From: Pseudolysinimonas_A sp044239695
GTDB taxonomy: Bacteria; Actinomycetota; Actinomycetes; Actinomycetales; Microbacteriaceae
Direction: 5' to 3'
NCBI RefSeq assembly: GCF_044239695.1
Contig: NZ_JBIIAW010000009.1
Span: forward strand, 1 to 50,400
DNA: 50,400 bases
Shown: positions 42,582-49,812 of the stretch, in pieces
Layout of the letters: the number at the start of each line of letters is the position of its first letter
How positions within the stretch are numbered: position 1 is the first letter of the stretch
Notes under the pieces: model-generated
Told to the model about the DNA's origin: nothing
The model's database searches: none
The model's input: only the letters and a program-made list of their open reading frames with translations
Program-made: the position numbers and the translations under genes

Positions 42582-43355
42582 CTATCGGATCCTGCGACGG
42601 TAGACCAGGGCCGCGGCGACGACCGCGACCAGCAGGATGCCGACGCACCAGGCGAGCGCGATCCAGATCTCGCCGCCGACCGGCTGCTGCGCGAGCAGCG
42701 CCCGGATGGTGTCGACGATCGACGTCACCGGCTGGTTCTCGGCGAACCAGCGCACCGGGCCCGGCATCGACTCCGTCGGCACGAACGCCGAGCTGAGGAA
42801 CGGCAGGAAGATCAGCGGGTAGGAGAACGCGCTCGCCCCTTCGACCGACTTCGCCGAGAGCCCGGCGATCACGGCGAGCCAGGTCAGCGCGAGCGTGAAC
42901 AGCGTCACGATGCCGGCGACCGCGAGCCAGGCGAGCACTCCGGCGCCCGACCGGAACCCGAGCAGCAGCGCCACTCCGATGACGATGGCGACGGACACCA
43001 GGTTCGCCACGACCGAGGTGAGCACATGCGCCCAGAGCGTCGCCGTTCGGGCGATCGGCATCGCCTGGAAGCGCTCGAAGATGCCGCCCTGCAGGTCGAG
43101 GAACAGGCGGTAGGCGGTGTACGCGATGCCCGACGCGATCGTGATGAGCAGGATGCCGGGCAGCAGATAGCTCACGTAGGAGCCCTCGCCGGTGCCCTGG
43201 CCGATGTCGATCGCGCCGCCGAAGACGAACACGAAGAGCAGGAGCAGTGCGATCGGGGTGACCGCGGTCGTGATGATCGTGTCGGGGCTGCGCAGGATGT
43301 GCGTCAGCGAACGCCCGGTGAGGGTCGCGGTGTCGCGGAGGACGTGGGTGCTCAT
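42582..43355 (-). CDS. ABC-2 type transporter permease (DrrB-like)
   Basis: 257 residues with six hydrophobic segments: the first TM is IITTAVTPIALLLLFVFVFGGAI near residue 28, and the last WIALAWCVGILLVAVVAAALVYRRRIR ends the protein. The segment SYPLIFLPFLSSAFVPTESMPGPVRWFAENQPVT is characteristic of drug or lipid ABC-2 exporters. It overlaps the ATPase gene by four bases. The pair exports an unknown compound. Confidence 0.92.
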   Translation of the reverse strand: MSTHVLRDTATLTGRSLTHILRSPDTIITTAVTPIALLLLFVFVFGGAIDIGQGTGEGSYVSYLLPGILLITIASGIAYTAYRLFLDLQGGIFERFQAMPIARTATLWAHVLTSVVANLVSVAIVIGVALLLGFRSGAGVLAWLAVAGIVTLFTLALTWLAVIAGLSAKSVEGASAFSYPLIFLPFLSSAFVPTESMPGPVRWFAENQPVTSIVDTIRALLAQQPVGGEIWIALAWCVGILLVAVVAAALVYRRRIR

Positions 43356-44113
43356 GCCGCGGTGTCCTTTCGTCCGGTCACCGCGAAGAACACGTCCTCG
43401 AGGCTCGGCTGCTTCTCGATGTACTGCTTCTCGGTCGGCGGCAGCAGTCTCTTCAGCTCCGCCAGGGTGCCGTCCACGAGGATCCGGCCCTCGTGCAGGA
43501 TCGCGATCCGGTCGGCCAGCTGCTCGGCCTCCTCCAGGTACTGCGTCGTCAGCAGGACGGTGGTTCCCCCGGCGGCGAGTTCCTTGACCGCGGTCCAGAC
43601 CTCGAGGCGGGCCTCCGGGTCGAGCCCGGTCGTGGGCTCGTCGAGGAAGATCACCGGGGGGTTCCCGATCAGGCTCATCGCGATGTCGAGCCGTCGACGC
43701 ATGCCGCCCGAGTAGGTCGCGACCTTCCGGCCGCCGGCCTCGGTCAGCGAGAAGCGGGCGAGCAGGTCGTCGGCGATGCGGCCGGTGTCGTTCAGATGAC
43801 GGAGGCGGGCGATCAGGATGAGGTTCTCGCGCCCGCTCAGCACTTCGTCGACCGCGGCGAACTGCCCCGTGAGGCTGATCGCGGCGCGGACATCCTGCCC
43901 CTGCGTCCGCACGTCGAGGCCGGCGATCCGCGCCGTCCCCGCGTCGCTGCGCAGCAGGGTCGCGAGGATCCGGATCACCGTCGTCTTGCCGGCGCCGTTG
44001 GACCCGAGCAGGGCGAAGATGCTGCCCGGGGCGACCTGGAAGTCGACGCCCTTCAGCACCTCGAGCTTGCCGTAGGCCTTGGTCAGGCCCACGACCTCGA
44101 TGGCGGCGGTCAC
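43352..44113 (-). CDS. ABC transporter ATP-binding protein (DrrA-like)
   Basis: 253 residues. Walker A is GSNGAGKTT (about residues 37-45), the Q-loop is in SLTGQFAAVDEVLSGRENL, the signature is YSGGMRRRLDIA and Walker B is VIFLDEPTTGLDP, followed by the switch-like TTQYLEEAEQLADRI. The pattern is that of daunorubicin-resistance-type exporters. It is coupled to the permease gene downstream and to the DUF1048 gene upstream by ATGA-type overlaps. Confidence 0.94.
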   Translation of the reverse strand: MTAAIEVVGLTKAYGKLEVLKGVDFQVAPGSIFALLGSNGAGKTTVIRILATLLRSDAGTARIAGLDVRTQGQDVRAAISLTGQFAAVDEVLSGRENLILIARLRHLNDTGRIADDLLARFSLTEAGGRKVATYSGGMRRRLDIAMSLIGNPPVIFLDEPTTGLDPEARLEVWTAVKELAAGGTTVLLTTQYLEEAEQLADRIAILHEGRILVDGTLAELKRLLPPTEKQYIEKQPSLEDVFFAVTGRKDTAA

Positions 44114-44484
44114 GACGCGGGCTCCTCGCCGGACGCGCGGGCGATCGAGGAGCGCAGGCGCTCGCGTTCCTTGGCGATCCAGCCGCCGTCGGAGTACGTG
44201 CTGACGAACGCCTCGACGAACTCGAGCGGGTCGTCACCGACGATGTCGCGGATCGGGGTGCCGTCGGCGGCGGCGCGCTCGAACAGGTCGGCCAGGTCGT
44301 CGAACATCGTCGCGGCGCGGCTCCACTCGGCGGGGGTGTCGCCCGAGTGCATGAGGTACCGCTCGATCGCGTCGACCGCGGTGCGGTACTCCTCGGGGAG
44401 CGCCTTGACGCGTGCCTTGTACGCCCGCCATTGCTTCTTGTCGTCGAACGATCCGATGATCAGTTCGAGGATGTTCTTGGCCAT
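44110..44484 (-). CDS. DUF1048 family protein
   Basis: 124 residues, helical, no membrane segment. AKNILELIIGSFDDKKQWRAYKARVKALPEEYRTAVDAIERYLMHSG is the recognisable DUF1048 core. Such proteins are regularly encoded between a PadR regulator and an ABC-2 exporter; function is unknown. It starts 6 nt after the padR stop and overlaps the ATPase gene. Confidence 0.88.
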   Translation of the reverse strand: MAKNILELIIGSFDDKKQWRAYKARVKALPEEYRTAVDAIERYLMHSGDTPAEWSRAATMFDDLADLFERAAADGTPIRDIVGDDPLEFVEAFVSTYSDGGWIAKERERLRSSIARASGEEPAS

Positions 44485-44490
44485 ATGTCT

Positions 44491-44820
44491 TCAGTTCCCT
44501 TCGTGACGGAGTTCTTCGAGGCGTTCCGCGAGGAAGCCCCAGGTCGCCCAGAACTCGTCGAGAGCCCGGCGACCTTCGGTGTTGAGCGAGTAGACCTTGC
44601 GCGGGGGGCCCTTCTCGGAGGGCACTTTCTCGACGTCGACGAGCCCGCGCTGTTCGATCCGCACGAGGAGCGCGTAGACCGTGCCCTCGGCGATGTCGGT
44701 GAATCCGCGGTCCCGCAGCCACGCGGTGATCTCATACCCGTAGGCGGCGCGGCCGGCGAGGATCGCGAGGATCATGCCTTCGAGAGTTCCCTTGAGCATC
44801 TCGGTGATCTGCTTGGGCAC
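44491..44820 (-). CDS. PadR-family transcriptional regulator
   Basis: 109 residues. The start is taken at GTG 44820 because the family N-terminus (M)PKQITEMLKGTLEGMILAILAG begins there and an AAAGGGG Shine-Dalgarno precedes it; an ATG 7 codons in would cut the first helix, and the longer frame to 45027 lacks support. The winged helix follows as YGYEITAWLRDRGFTDIAEGTVYALLVRIEQRGLVDVEKVPSEKGPPRKVYSL. It heads the padR-DUF1048-ABC operon and probably represses it through the repeats just upstream. Confidence 0.92.
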   Translation of the reverse strand: MPKQITEMLKGTLEGMILAILAGRAAYGYEITAWLRDRGFTDIAEGTVYALLVRIEQRGLVDVEKVPSEKGPPRKVYSLNTEGRRALDEFWATWGFLAERLEELRHEGN

Positions 44821-44846
44821 GAGTCCCCTTTCGGTAGTGAGTGATG

Positions 44847-44905
44847 CTGAGTACCGGTATAAAGTAACACTGAGTACCAGTACTGAGCAACACTGAATAC
44901 CACTC
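44847..44905. promoter_or_regulatory. PadR operator: three 23-bp direct repeats
   Basis: CTGAGTACC, CTGAGTACC and CTGAATACC recur at 44847, 44870 and 44893, exactly 23 bp apart; the first two units also share ATAAAGTAACA/CTGAGCAACA-like tails. The second unit contains AGTAC-CA-GTACT. On the minus strand TTGCTC-N18-TACTTT is a possible promoter for padR inside the array. Confidence 0.65.
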
Positions 44906-44920
44906 CGATGCGCGGGCGCC

Positions 44921-44926
44921 CAGGAT
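44921..44926 (+). promoter_or_regulatory. Possible -10 element of the LigD-type polymerase gene
   Basis: CAGGAT ends 6 nt before the ATG at 44933. Confidence 0.3.
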
Positions 44927-44932
44927 GGGGGA

Positions 44933-45967
44933 ATGGCAGCCGAAGCGACGATCCTCGAGGTCGGCGAGCGCGAGGTGCGGATCTCCAGCCCGAGCCGCGT
45001 GCTCTGGCCTGAAGTCGGCATCACCAAACTCGACCTCGCGAACTATCACGTCGCGGTGGCCGAGGCCTTTCTCACCGCCAACGGCGACCGCCCGGTCGCC
45101 CTCGAGCGCTACTCGGCGGGCGTCGACGGTGAGAGCTTCTTCTCCAAGAACCCGCCGAAGGGTGCGCCCGAGTGGCTGCGCTCGGTGCCCGTCGTCTTCC
45201 CGAGCGCGCGCTCGCATCCGCTCGTCGTGCTCGACGAACCGGCCGGCGTCGTCTGGGCCGTGCAGATGAACACGATCGTCTTCCACCCGTGGCCGTCCCG
45301 CACCGCGAACACCGACAACCCCGACCAGTTGCGCATCGACCTCGACCCGCAGCCCGGCACCGACTTCCGGGATGCCGTCCCCGCCGCGCTCGAGATGCGG
45401 AACGTCCTGCGCGACGCCGGGCTCGAGGGCTGGATCAAGACCTCGGGCAACCGCGGCATCCACCTCTACTCCCCGATCGTGCCGGAGTGGGAGTTCCTCG
45501 ACGTGCGGCATGCCGTCATCGCCGCCGCGCGCGAACTCGAGCGCCGGATGCCCGAGAAGGTCACGACGTCCTGGTGGAAGGAGGAGCGCGGCGAGAAGAT
45601 CTTCGTCGACTTCAACCAGGCCAACCGCGACCGCACGATCGCAGCCGCCTACAGCCCCCGCGCGCTCCCGCATGCCCCGGTGTCGACGCCGATCACCTGG
45701 GAGGAGCTGCCGTCGGTCGACCCGCGGACGTTCACGGTGCTGACCGTGCCGGATCGGCTGCGCACGACGGGTGATCCCTGGGCGACCTTCGCCGCCGCGC
45801 CCGGACGCATCGACACCCTCCTCGCGTGGTGGCGACGCGACCTCGAGGCCGGTCTCGGCGAGATGCCGTTCCCGCCCGACTTCCCGAAGATGCCGGGCGA
45901 GCCGCCGCGCGTGCAGCCGAGCAAGAAGAACTCCGAGAACTGGGACGCCGACGGCAACCCGCTCTGA
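44933..45967 (+). CDS. LigD-type primase-polymerase (AEP) domain protein
   Basis: 344 residues corresponding to the stand-alone polymerase domain of LigD. SPSRVLWPEVGITKLDLANYHVAVAEAFL is the N-terminal block. LRIDLDPQPGTDFRDA carries the metal-binding DxD, and KTSGNRGIHLYSPI the catalytic SGxxGxH-type motif. VFVDFNQANRDRTIAAAYSPRALPHAPVSTPITWEEL follows (here IFVDF). In bacterial end joining this domain fills gaps for LigD. Ligase and phosphoesterase domains are absent here; a separate ligase gene converges on this one. No ku gene is in the window. Confidence 0.92.
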   Translation: MAAEATILEVGEREVRISSPSRVLWPEVGITKLDLANYHVAVAEAFLTANGDRPVALERYSAGVDGESFFSKNPPKGAPEWLRSVPVVFPSARSHPLVVLDEPAGVVWAVQMNTIVFHPWPSRTANTDNPDQLRIDLDPQPGTDFRDAVPAALEMRNVLRDAGLEGWIKTSGNRGIHLYSPIVPEWEFLDVRHAVIAAARELERRMPEKVTTSWWKEERGEKIFVDFNQANRDRTIAAAYSPRALPHAPVSTPITWEELPSVDPRTFTVLTVPDRLRTTGDPWATFAAAPGRIDTLLAWWRRDLEAGLGEMPFPPDFPKMPGEPPRVQPSKKNSENWDADGNPL

Positions 45968-46007
45968 GTCGGTGATCGAGGAGGGGGCGCAGCCCGCGTG
46001 TCGAGAC

Positions 46008-47030
46008 CTACTGCAGCACGTCGTCGAGGTCGTAGACCCTTGGCACCTCGAGCTGGTCGTAGGTGCACGACTCGGGGTCGCGATCCGGTCGCCAGCGCTC
46101 GAACTGCACGGTGTGCCGGAAGCGCCCGGCCTCCATCTGGTCGTAGCGCACCTCGAGCACGCGTTCGGGCCGCAGCTGCACGAACGAGGTGTCCTTGTTC
46201 GCCGACGCGAACCGGCTGCGCTCCTTCTCGCCGGTGACGGCGGCCCCGTCCTCGCCCGTGACGACGAGCGGAGCGAGTTCGTCGATGAGCTCGAGCCGTC
46301 GGGCGTTGCTGAACGCCGACACCCCGCCGACGGCGCGGAGGTGTCCGTCATGGTGAAGCCCGACGAGCAGCGACCCGACCCCGGCGCCGGATCTGTGGAT
46401 GCGGTACCCGAGGAGGACGACATCCGCCGTGCGCTTGTGCTTGATCTTGAACATCGCGCGCTTGCCCGGCTGGTACGGGTCGCCGAGCGGCTTGGCGACC
46501 ACGCCATCCAGGCCCGCTCCCTCGAACTCGTCGAGCCAGCGGCGCGCCAGGTGGACGTCGCGGGTCGTGCGGGTCAGGTGCAGGGGAGCGGAGACGCCGG
46601 CGAAGAGCTTCTCGAGTTCCGTGCGGCGCTGCGAGAGCGGGAGCTCCGAGGGGTCGCGGTCGCCGATCGCGAGCACGTCGAACGCGACGAAGGATGCCGG
46701 AGTCTCGACCGAGAGCTTCTCGACCCGGGAGGCGGCGGGGTGGATGCGCTGGGTGAGGGCATCCCACTGCAGGCGCCTCACGCCGTCGGTCTCGAGGGTG
46801 ACGACGATCTCGCCGTCGAGCACGCACGGCGGGAGCAGACGGGAGAAGGCGTCGACGAGTTCGGGAAAGTACCGGGTGAGCGGCTTGTCGCCTCGGCTGC
46901 CGATCTCCACGCCCTCCGTCGTCACCGACACGAGGCCGCGGAAGCCGTCCCACTTCGGTTCGTAGAGCAGGTCGCCCTCGGGCACCTTCTCGACGGACTT
47001 CGCGAGCATCGGCGCAGGCAGATCGGACAT
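46008..47030 (-). CDS. ATP-dependent DNA ligase (LigC/LigD ligase-domain type)
   Basis: 340-residue minimal ATP-dependent ligase. The adenylated lysine is Lys26 in YEPKWDGFRGL (KxDG). Nucleotidyltransferase motifs follow: GSRGDKPLTRYFPEL, CVLDGEIVV, SFVAFDVLA, GLDGVVAKPLGDPYQPGKRAMFKIKHKRTADVVLLG. The OB-fold continues to the VRYDQMEAGRFRHTVQFERWRPD region. CAGAAT lies 6 nt before the ATG at 47030. Tail to tail with the polymerase gene, it probably works in end joining or gap repair. Confidence 0.93.
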   Translation of the reverse strand: MSDLPAPMLAKSVEKVPEGDLLYEPKWDGFRGLVSVTTEGVEIGSRGDKPLTRYFPELVDAFSRLLPPCVLDGEIVVTLETDGVRRLQWDALTQRIHPAASRVEKLSVETPASFVAFDVLAIGDRDPSELPLSQRRTELEKLFAGVSAPLHLTRTTRDVHLARRWLDEFEGAGLDGVVAKPLGDPYQPGKRAMFKIKHKRTADVVLLGYRIHRSGAGVGSLLVGLHHDGHLRAVGGVSAFSNARRLELIDELAPLVVTGEDGAAVTGEKERSRFASANKDTSFVQLRPERVLEVRYDQMEAGRFRHTVQFERWRPDRDPESCTYDQLEVPRVYDLDDVLQ

Positions 47031-47036
47031 GTCCCG

Positions 47037-47042
47037 ATTCTG
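47037..47042 (-). promoter_or_regulatory. Possible -10 element of the DNA ligase gene
   Basis: CAGAAT on the minus strand, ending 6 nt before the ATG. Confidence 0.3.
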
Positions 47043-47049
47043 CCGCCGG

Positions 47050-47055
47050 TAGCAT
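47050..47055 (+). promoter_or_regulatory. -10 element of tmk
   Basis: TAGCAT ends 7 nt before the GTG at 47063. The tmk and ligase -10 elements lie 7 bp apart on opposite strands. Confidence 0.45.
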
Positions 47056-47062
47056 CGAGGAC

Positions 47063-47686
47063 GTGAGCAGACTCGGTGAATCGACACCGGGCAGATTCAT
47101 CGTGCTCGAAGGCCTCGACGGCGCCGGCACCACGACGCAGGGCGCCCTCCTCGCCGCACGACTGCTCGAGCGCGGAATCCCGGTCGAGCTCACGAAGGAG
47201 CCGACCGACGGCGTGCTCGGCAAGATCGCGCGCGCGTTCACGGACGGCGTGACGCACCTCGAGCCCGAGACCGTCGCGCTGACGTTCGCCGCGGACCGCA
47301 TCGAGCACACCGTCGAGATCCGCGCGTTGCTCGAGGCCGGCACCTGGGTCGTCAGCGACCGGTATGTCGCGTCGTCGCTCGCCTACCAGACCTCCCAGGG
47401 CCTGCCGTTCGAGTGGGTGCGCACCCTCAACTCCCGCGCGATGGAGCCCGACGCGACGATCTTCGTCGACACCTCCGTCGAGGCGTGCGTCGCCCGGCTC
47501 GCGGCCCGCGGCGAGTTCAACACCGGACCGTTCGACCAGGCCGCCGCGCTGGAAAAGGCCCGCGCGCTCTACCTTCAGGCCTTCGCGAGCGACGTGCCGC
47601 TCGGCCGGCTCGTCGAGATCGCCGGGGATGCCTCGCGCGAGCAGGTCGCCGACGCGATCTGGGACGCGCTCGCGCCGCTGCGCTGA
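47063..47686 (+). CDS. tmk: dTMP kinase
   Basis: Thymidylate kinase, dTMP + ATP to dTDP, 207 residues. RFIVLEGLDGAGTTTQ is the P-loop region: the residue that is lysine in a normal Walker A (GxxxxGK[ST]) is Thr23. The rest is typical: TKEPTDGVLG, ADRIEHTVEI, VVSDRYVASSLAYQ and DATIFVDTSVEACVARLAARG. The frame is otherwise intact, so it is probably functional. The mug gene begins 5 nt after the stop, suggesting one transcript. Confidence 0.92.
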   Translation: MSRLGESTPGRFIVLEGLDGAGTTTQGALLAARLLERGIPVELTKEPTDGVLGKIARAFTDGVTHLEPETVALTFAADRIEHTVEIRALLEAGTWVVSDRYVASSLAYQTSQGLPFEWVRTLNSRAMEPDATIFVDTSVEACVARLAARGEFNTGPFDQAAALEKARALYLQAFASDVPLGRLVEIAGDASREQVADAIWDALAPLR

Positions 47687-47691
47687 GGCTC

Positions 47692-48258
47692 ATGGGTTTC
47701 ACTCGCGCCGAACTCGAGTCGTTCCGCGACGCCGCGGTGCCCGATCTGGTCGGCGACGGGATGCGGCTGCTCTTCGTCGGGATCAACCCCGGACTCTGGA
47801 CCGCCGCGACGCAGACCCATTTCGCCTATCCCGGCAACCGGTTCTACCCGGCGCTCCTCGCCGCCGGGATCATCGACCGGCTGCCCGACTTCGCGACGGG
47901 CATGACGGATGCCGACCGCGCCGAGTTCCTCGCGCGCGGCATCGGCATCACCAACTTCGTGAACCGCGCGACCGCCCGGGCCGACGAACTCTCCCGCGAC
48001 GAGTTGCGCGCGGGGGCCGTGCGGCTGGCGGAGACGGTGCGGCAGTGGCGTCCACCGGTGGTCGCGATCGTCGGAGTCACGGCGTACCGTCAGGGCTTCG
48101 ACCGGCCGAAAGCCGCCCAGGGGGAGCAGCCCGGCGGGCTCGAGGGCGCCCGGTTGTGGGTCGTGCCGAACCCGAGCGGGCTCAACGCGCACGACACCGT
48201 GGCGAGCCTCGCGGCGGCCTACGCCGAGCCGGCGCGCGCCGCCGGGCTGCTTGCGTGA
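47692..48258 (+). CDS. mug: G/U mismatch-specific DNA glycosylase (Mug family)
   Basis: 188 residues. The UDG-superfamily motif I is LFVGINPGLWTAATQTHFAYPGNRFYP (GINPG at residues 30-34, with Asn as the catalytic-site residue of Mug/TDG), and motif II near residue 157 is VVPNPSGLNAH. It removes uracil or thymine mispaired with G. It follows tmk closely, so pools of dTTP and repair of misplaced U/T may be co-expressed. Confidence 0.93.
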   Translation: MGFTRAELESFRDAAVPDLVGDGMRLLFVGINPGLWTAATQTHFAYPGNRFYPALLAAGIIDRLPDFATGMTDADRAEFLARGIGITNFVNRATARADELSRDELRAGAVRLAETVRQWRPPVVAIVGVTAYRQGFDRPKAAQGEQPGGLEGARLWVVPNPSGLNAHDTVASLAAAYAEPARAAGLLA

Positions 48259-48268
48259 CGCAGACGGC

Positions 48269-49285
48269 TCAGTCGCCGAGCGCGGGCTTGATGTCGCGCA
48301 CGATCGACTCGAGGATGCGCGCGTTGAACGCGACGCCTAGCTGGTTGGGCACCGTCACGAGGATCGTGTCCGCCGCTTGCACGGCCGCATCCGCGGCGAG
48401 CTCCTCGGCGATCTTGTCGGGCGCGCCGATGTACGAGCGGCCGAAGCGGGCGAGCCCGCCGTCGAGGTGCCCGACCTGGTCCTCGCCGTCGCGCTGCGCG
48501 CGGAGTCCGAAGTAGTGCTCGGTCTCGTCGTCGATGATCGGCAGGATGCTGCGGCTGATCGAGACGCGCGGCGCGAAGCCGTGTCCGGCCGTCGCCCAGG
48601 CATCCCGGAAGAGCTGGATCTGCTCGGCCTGGAGATCGGCGAGCGAGGCACCGGTCTCCTCGGTGAGCAGCGTCGACGACATCAGGTTCATGCCCTGCTC
48701 GGCCGCCCAGACCGCGGTGGCCCGCGTGCCGGCACCCCACCAGATGCGCTCCGGTAGGCCGGGGGAGCGCGGCTCGATCGCGAGCGGTCGCTCCATGCCG
48801 GTCATCTGCGGGTTCGACATCGCGACCCCGGCTCCGGCGATCGCCGCGCGGAACACCTCGGTGTGGCGGCGGGCGAGGTCGGCATCCGTCTCACCCTCGT
48901 CGGGGACGTAGCCGAACGACTGCGAGCCGTTCAGGGCGGTCTCGGGTGAGCCGCGGCTGAGTCCGAGCTGCAACCGGCCTCCGCTCAGCAGATCGGCGGC
49001 GGCGGCATCCTCGGCCATGTACAGCGGGTTCTCGTAGCGCATATCGATGACGGCGGTGCCGATCTCGATCGTCGAGGTGCGGGCACCGATCGCGGCGAGC
49101 AGCGGGAACGGCGACGCGAGCTGCCGGGCGAAGTGGTGCACGCGCACGAAGGCGCCGTCGGCACCCACCTCCTCCGCCGCGATCGCCAGGTCGAGGGTCT
49201 GCTGGAGCGCGTCAGCCGCCGTCGGCACGAGTGAGCCGTGCCCGGGGGCCCAGTGGCCGAACGAGAGGAACCCGATGCGCTTCAC
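48269..49285 (-). CDS. LLM-class flavin-dependent oxidoreductase
   Basis: 338 residues, luciferase-like TIM barrel: AAEEVGADGAFVRVHHFARQLASPFPLLAAIGARTSTIEIGTAVIDMRYENPLYMAEDAAAADLLSGGRLQLGLSRGSPE. It starts with GTG at 49283-49285; the N-terminus (V)KRIGFLSFGHW fits the first strand. Unlike the enzyme at 36734 it has no adjacent reductase or regulator. It converges on mug with a 10-bp gap. Confidence 0.88.
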   Translation of the reverse strand: MKRIGFLSFGHWAPGHGSLVPTAADALQQTLDLAIAAEEVGADGAFVRVHHFARQLASPFPLLAAIGARTSTIEIGTAVIDMRYENPLYMAEDAAAADLLSGGRLQLGLSRGSPETALNGSQSFGYVPDEGETDADLARRHTEVFRAAIAGAGVAMSNPQMTGMERPLAIEPRSPGLPERIWWGAGTRATAVWAAEQGMNLMSSTLLTEETGASLADLQAEQIQLFRDAWATAGHGFAPRVSISRSILPIIDDETEHYFGLRAQRDGEDQVGHLDGGLARFGRSYIGAPDKIAEELAADAAVQAADTILVTVPNQLGVAFNARILESIVRDIKPALGD

Positions 49286-49335
49286 ATCAGATGCAAGGCG
49301 TGTGCGGGGCGCAGAATTCCCGGGAGGATGTCGCT

Positions 49336-49812
49336 ATGGCCCTTCCCCGTCCCCTTCGCCCGCCGGTCGCCTGGTTCTCGCGCACCCTCCTGTTCCGCCG
49401 GGTCGGGCCGACGATCATGCCGCCGCTCGAACGCGGCATGAAGCGCCTCACCGGGGGACGGGTGCAGCTCAGCGGCCTCGGGGTGCCGACTCTCGTGCTG
49501 CACACGATCGGGGCGAAGTCGGGACTCGAACGCGACATCGTGCTGATGTACTGCCCGGACGGCGCCGAGATGCTCGTCACCGGCAGCAACTTCGCGCGGG
49601 ACGCCCACCCGGCGTGGACGGCGAACCTGCTCGCGCATCCCGACGTCGCGGTCTCCCGGCACGGTCGGCGCGTCGACGTGCGGGCGACCCTGCTCGACGA
49701 CGTCGAGCGCGAGGCGACCTGGCCGAAGCTCGAGCGCAACTGGCCCGGCTACCGCAAGTACGAGGTGACGGCGGGCCGAACGCTCCGCGTCTTCCGGCTC
49801 ACGCCGAGATGA
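49336..49812 (+). CDS. Deazaflavin-dependent nitroreductase-like protein (Ddn family)
   Basis: 158 residues. TIMPPLERGMKRLTGGRVQLSGLGVPTLVLHTIGAKSGLERDIVLMYCPDGAEMLVTGSNFARDAHPAWTANLLAHPDVAV is the F420-binding split-barrel of the Ddn/nitroreductase-quinone reductase family. It may use F420 to reduce quinones. The end overlaps the convergent nnrE by 14 bp. GAGGAT lies 6 nt before the ATG. A longer frame is open to 49231 but overlaps the divergent LLM gene. Confidence 0.88.
   Translation: MALPRPLRPPVAWFSRTLLFRRVGPTIMPPLERGMKRLTGGRVQLSGLGVPTLVLHTIGAKSGLERDIVLMYCPDGAEMLVTGSNFARDAHPAWTANLLAHPDVAVSRHGRRVDVRATLLDDVEREATWPKLERNWPGYRKYEVTAGRTLRVFRLTPR

Noticed and set aside
44847..44905. Short CRISPR-like array
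   Set aside because: The repeats run head to tail without unique spacers and lie in a promoter; no cas gene is present.
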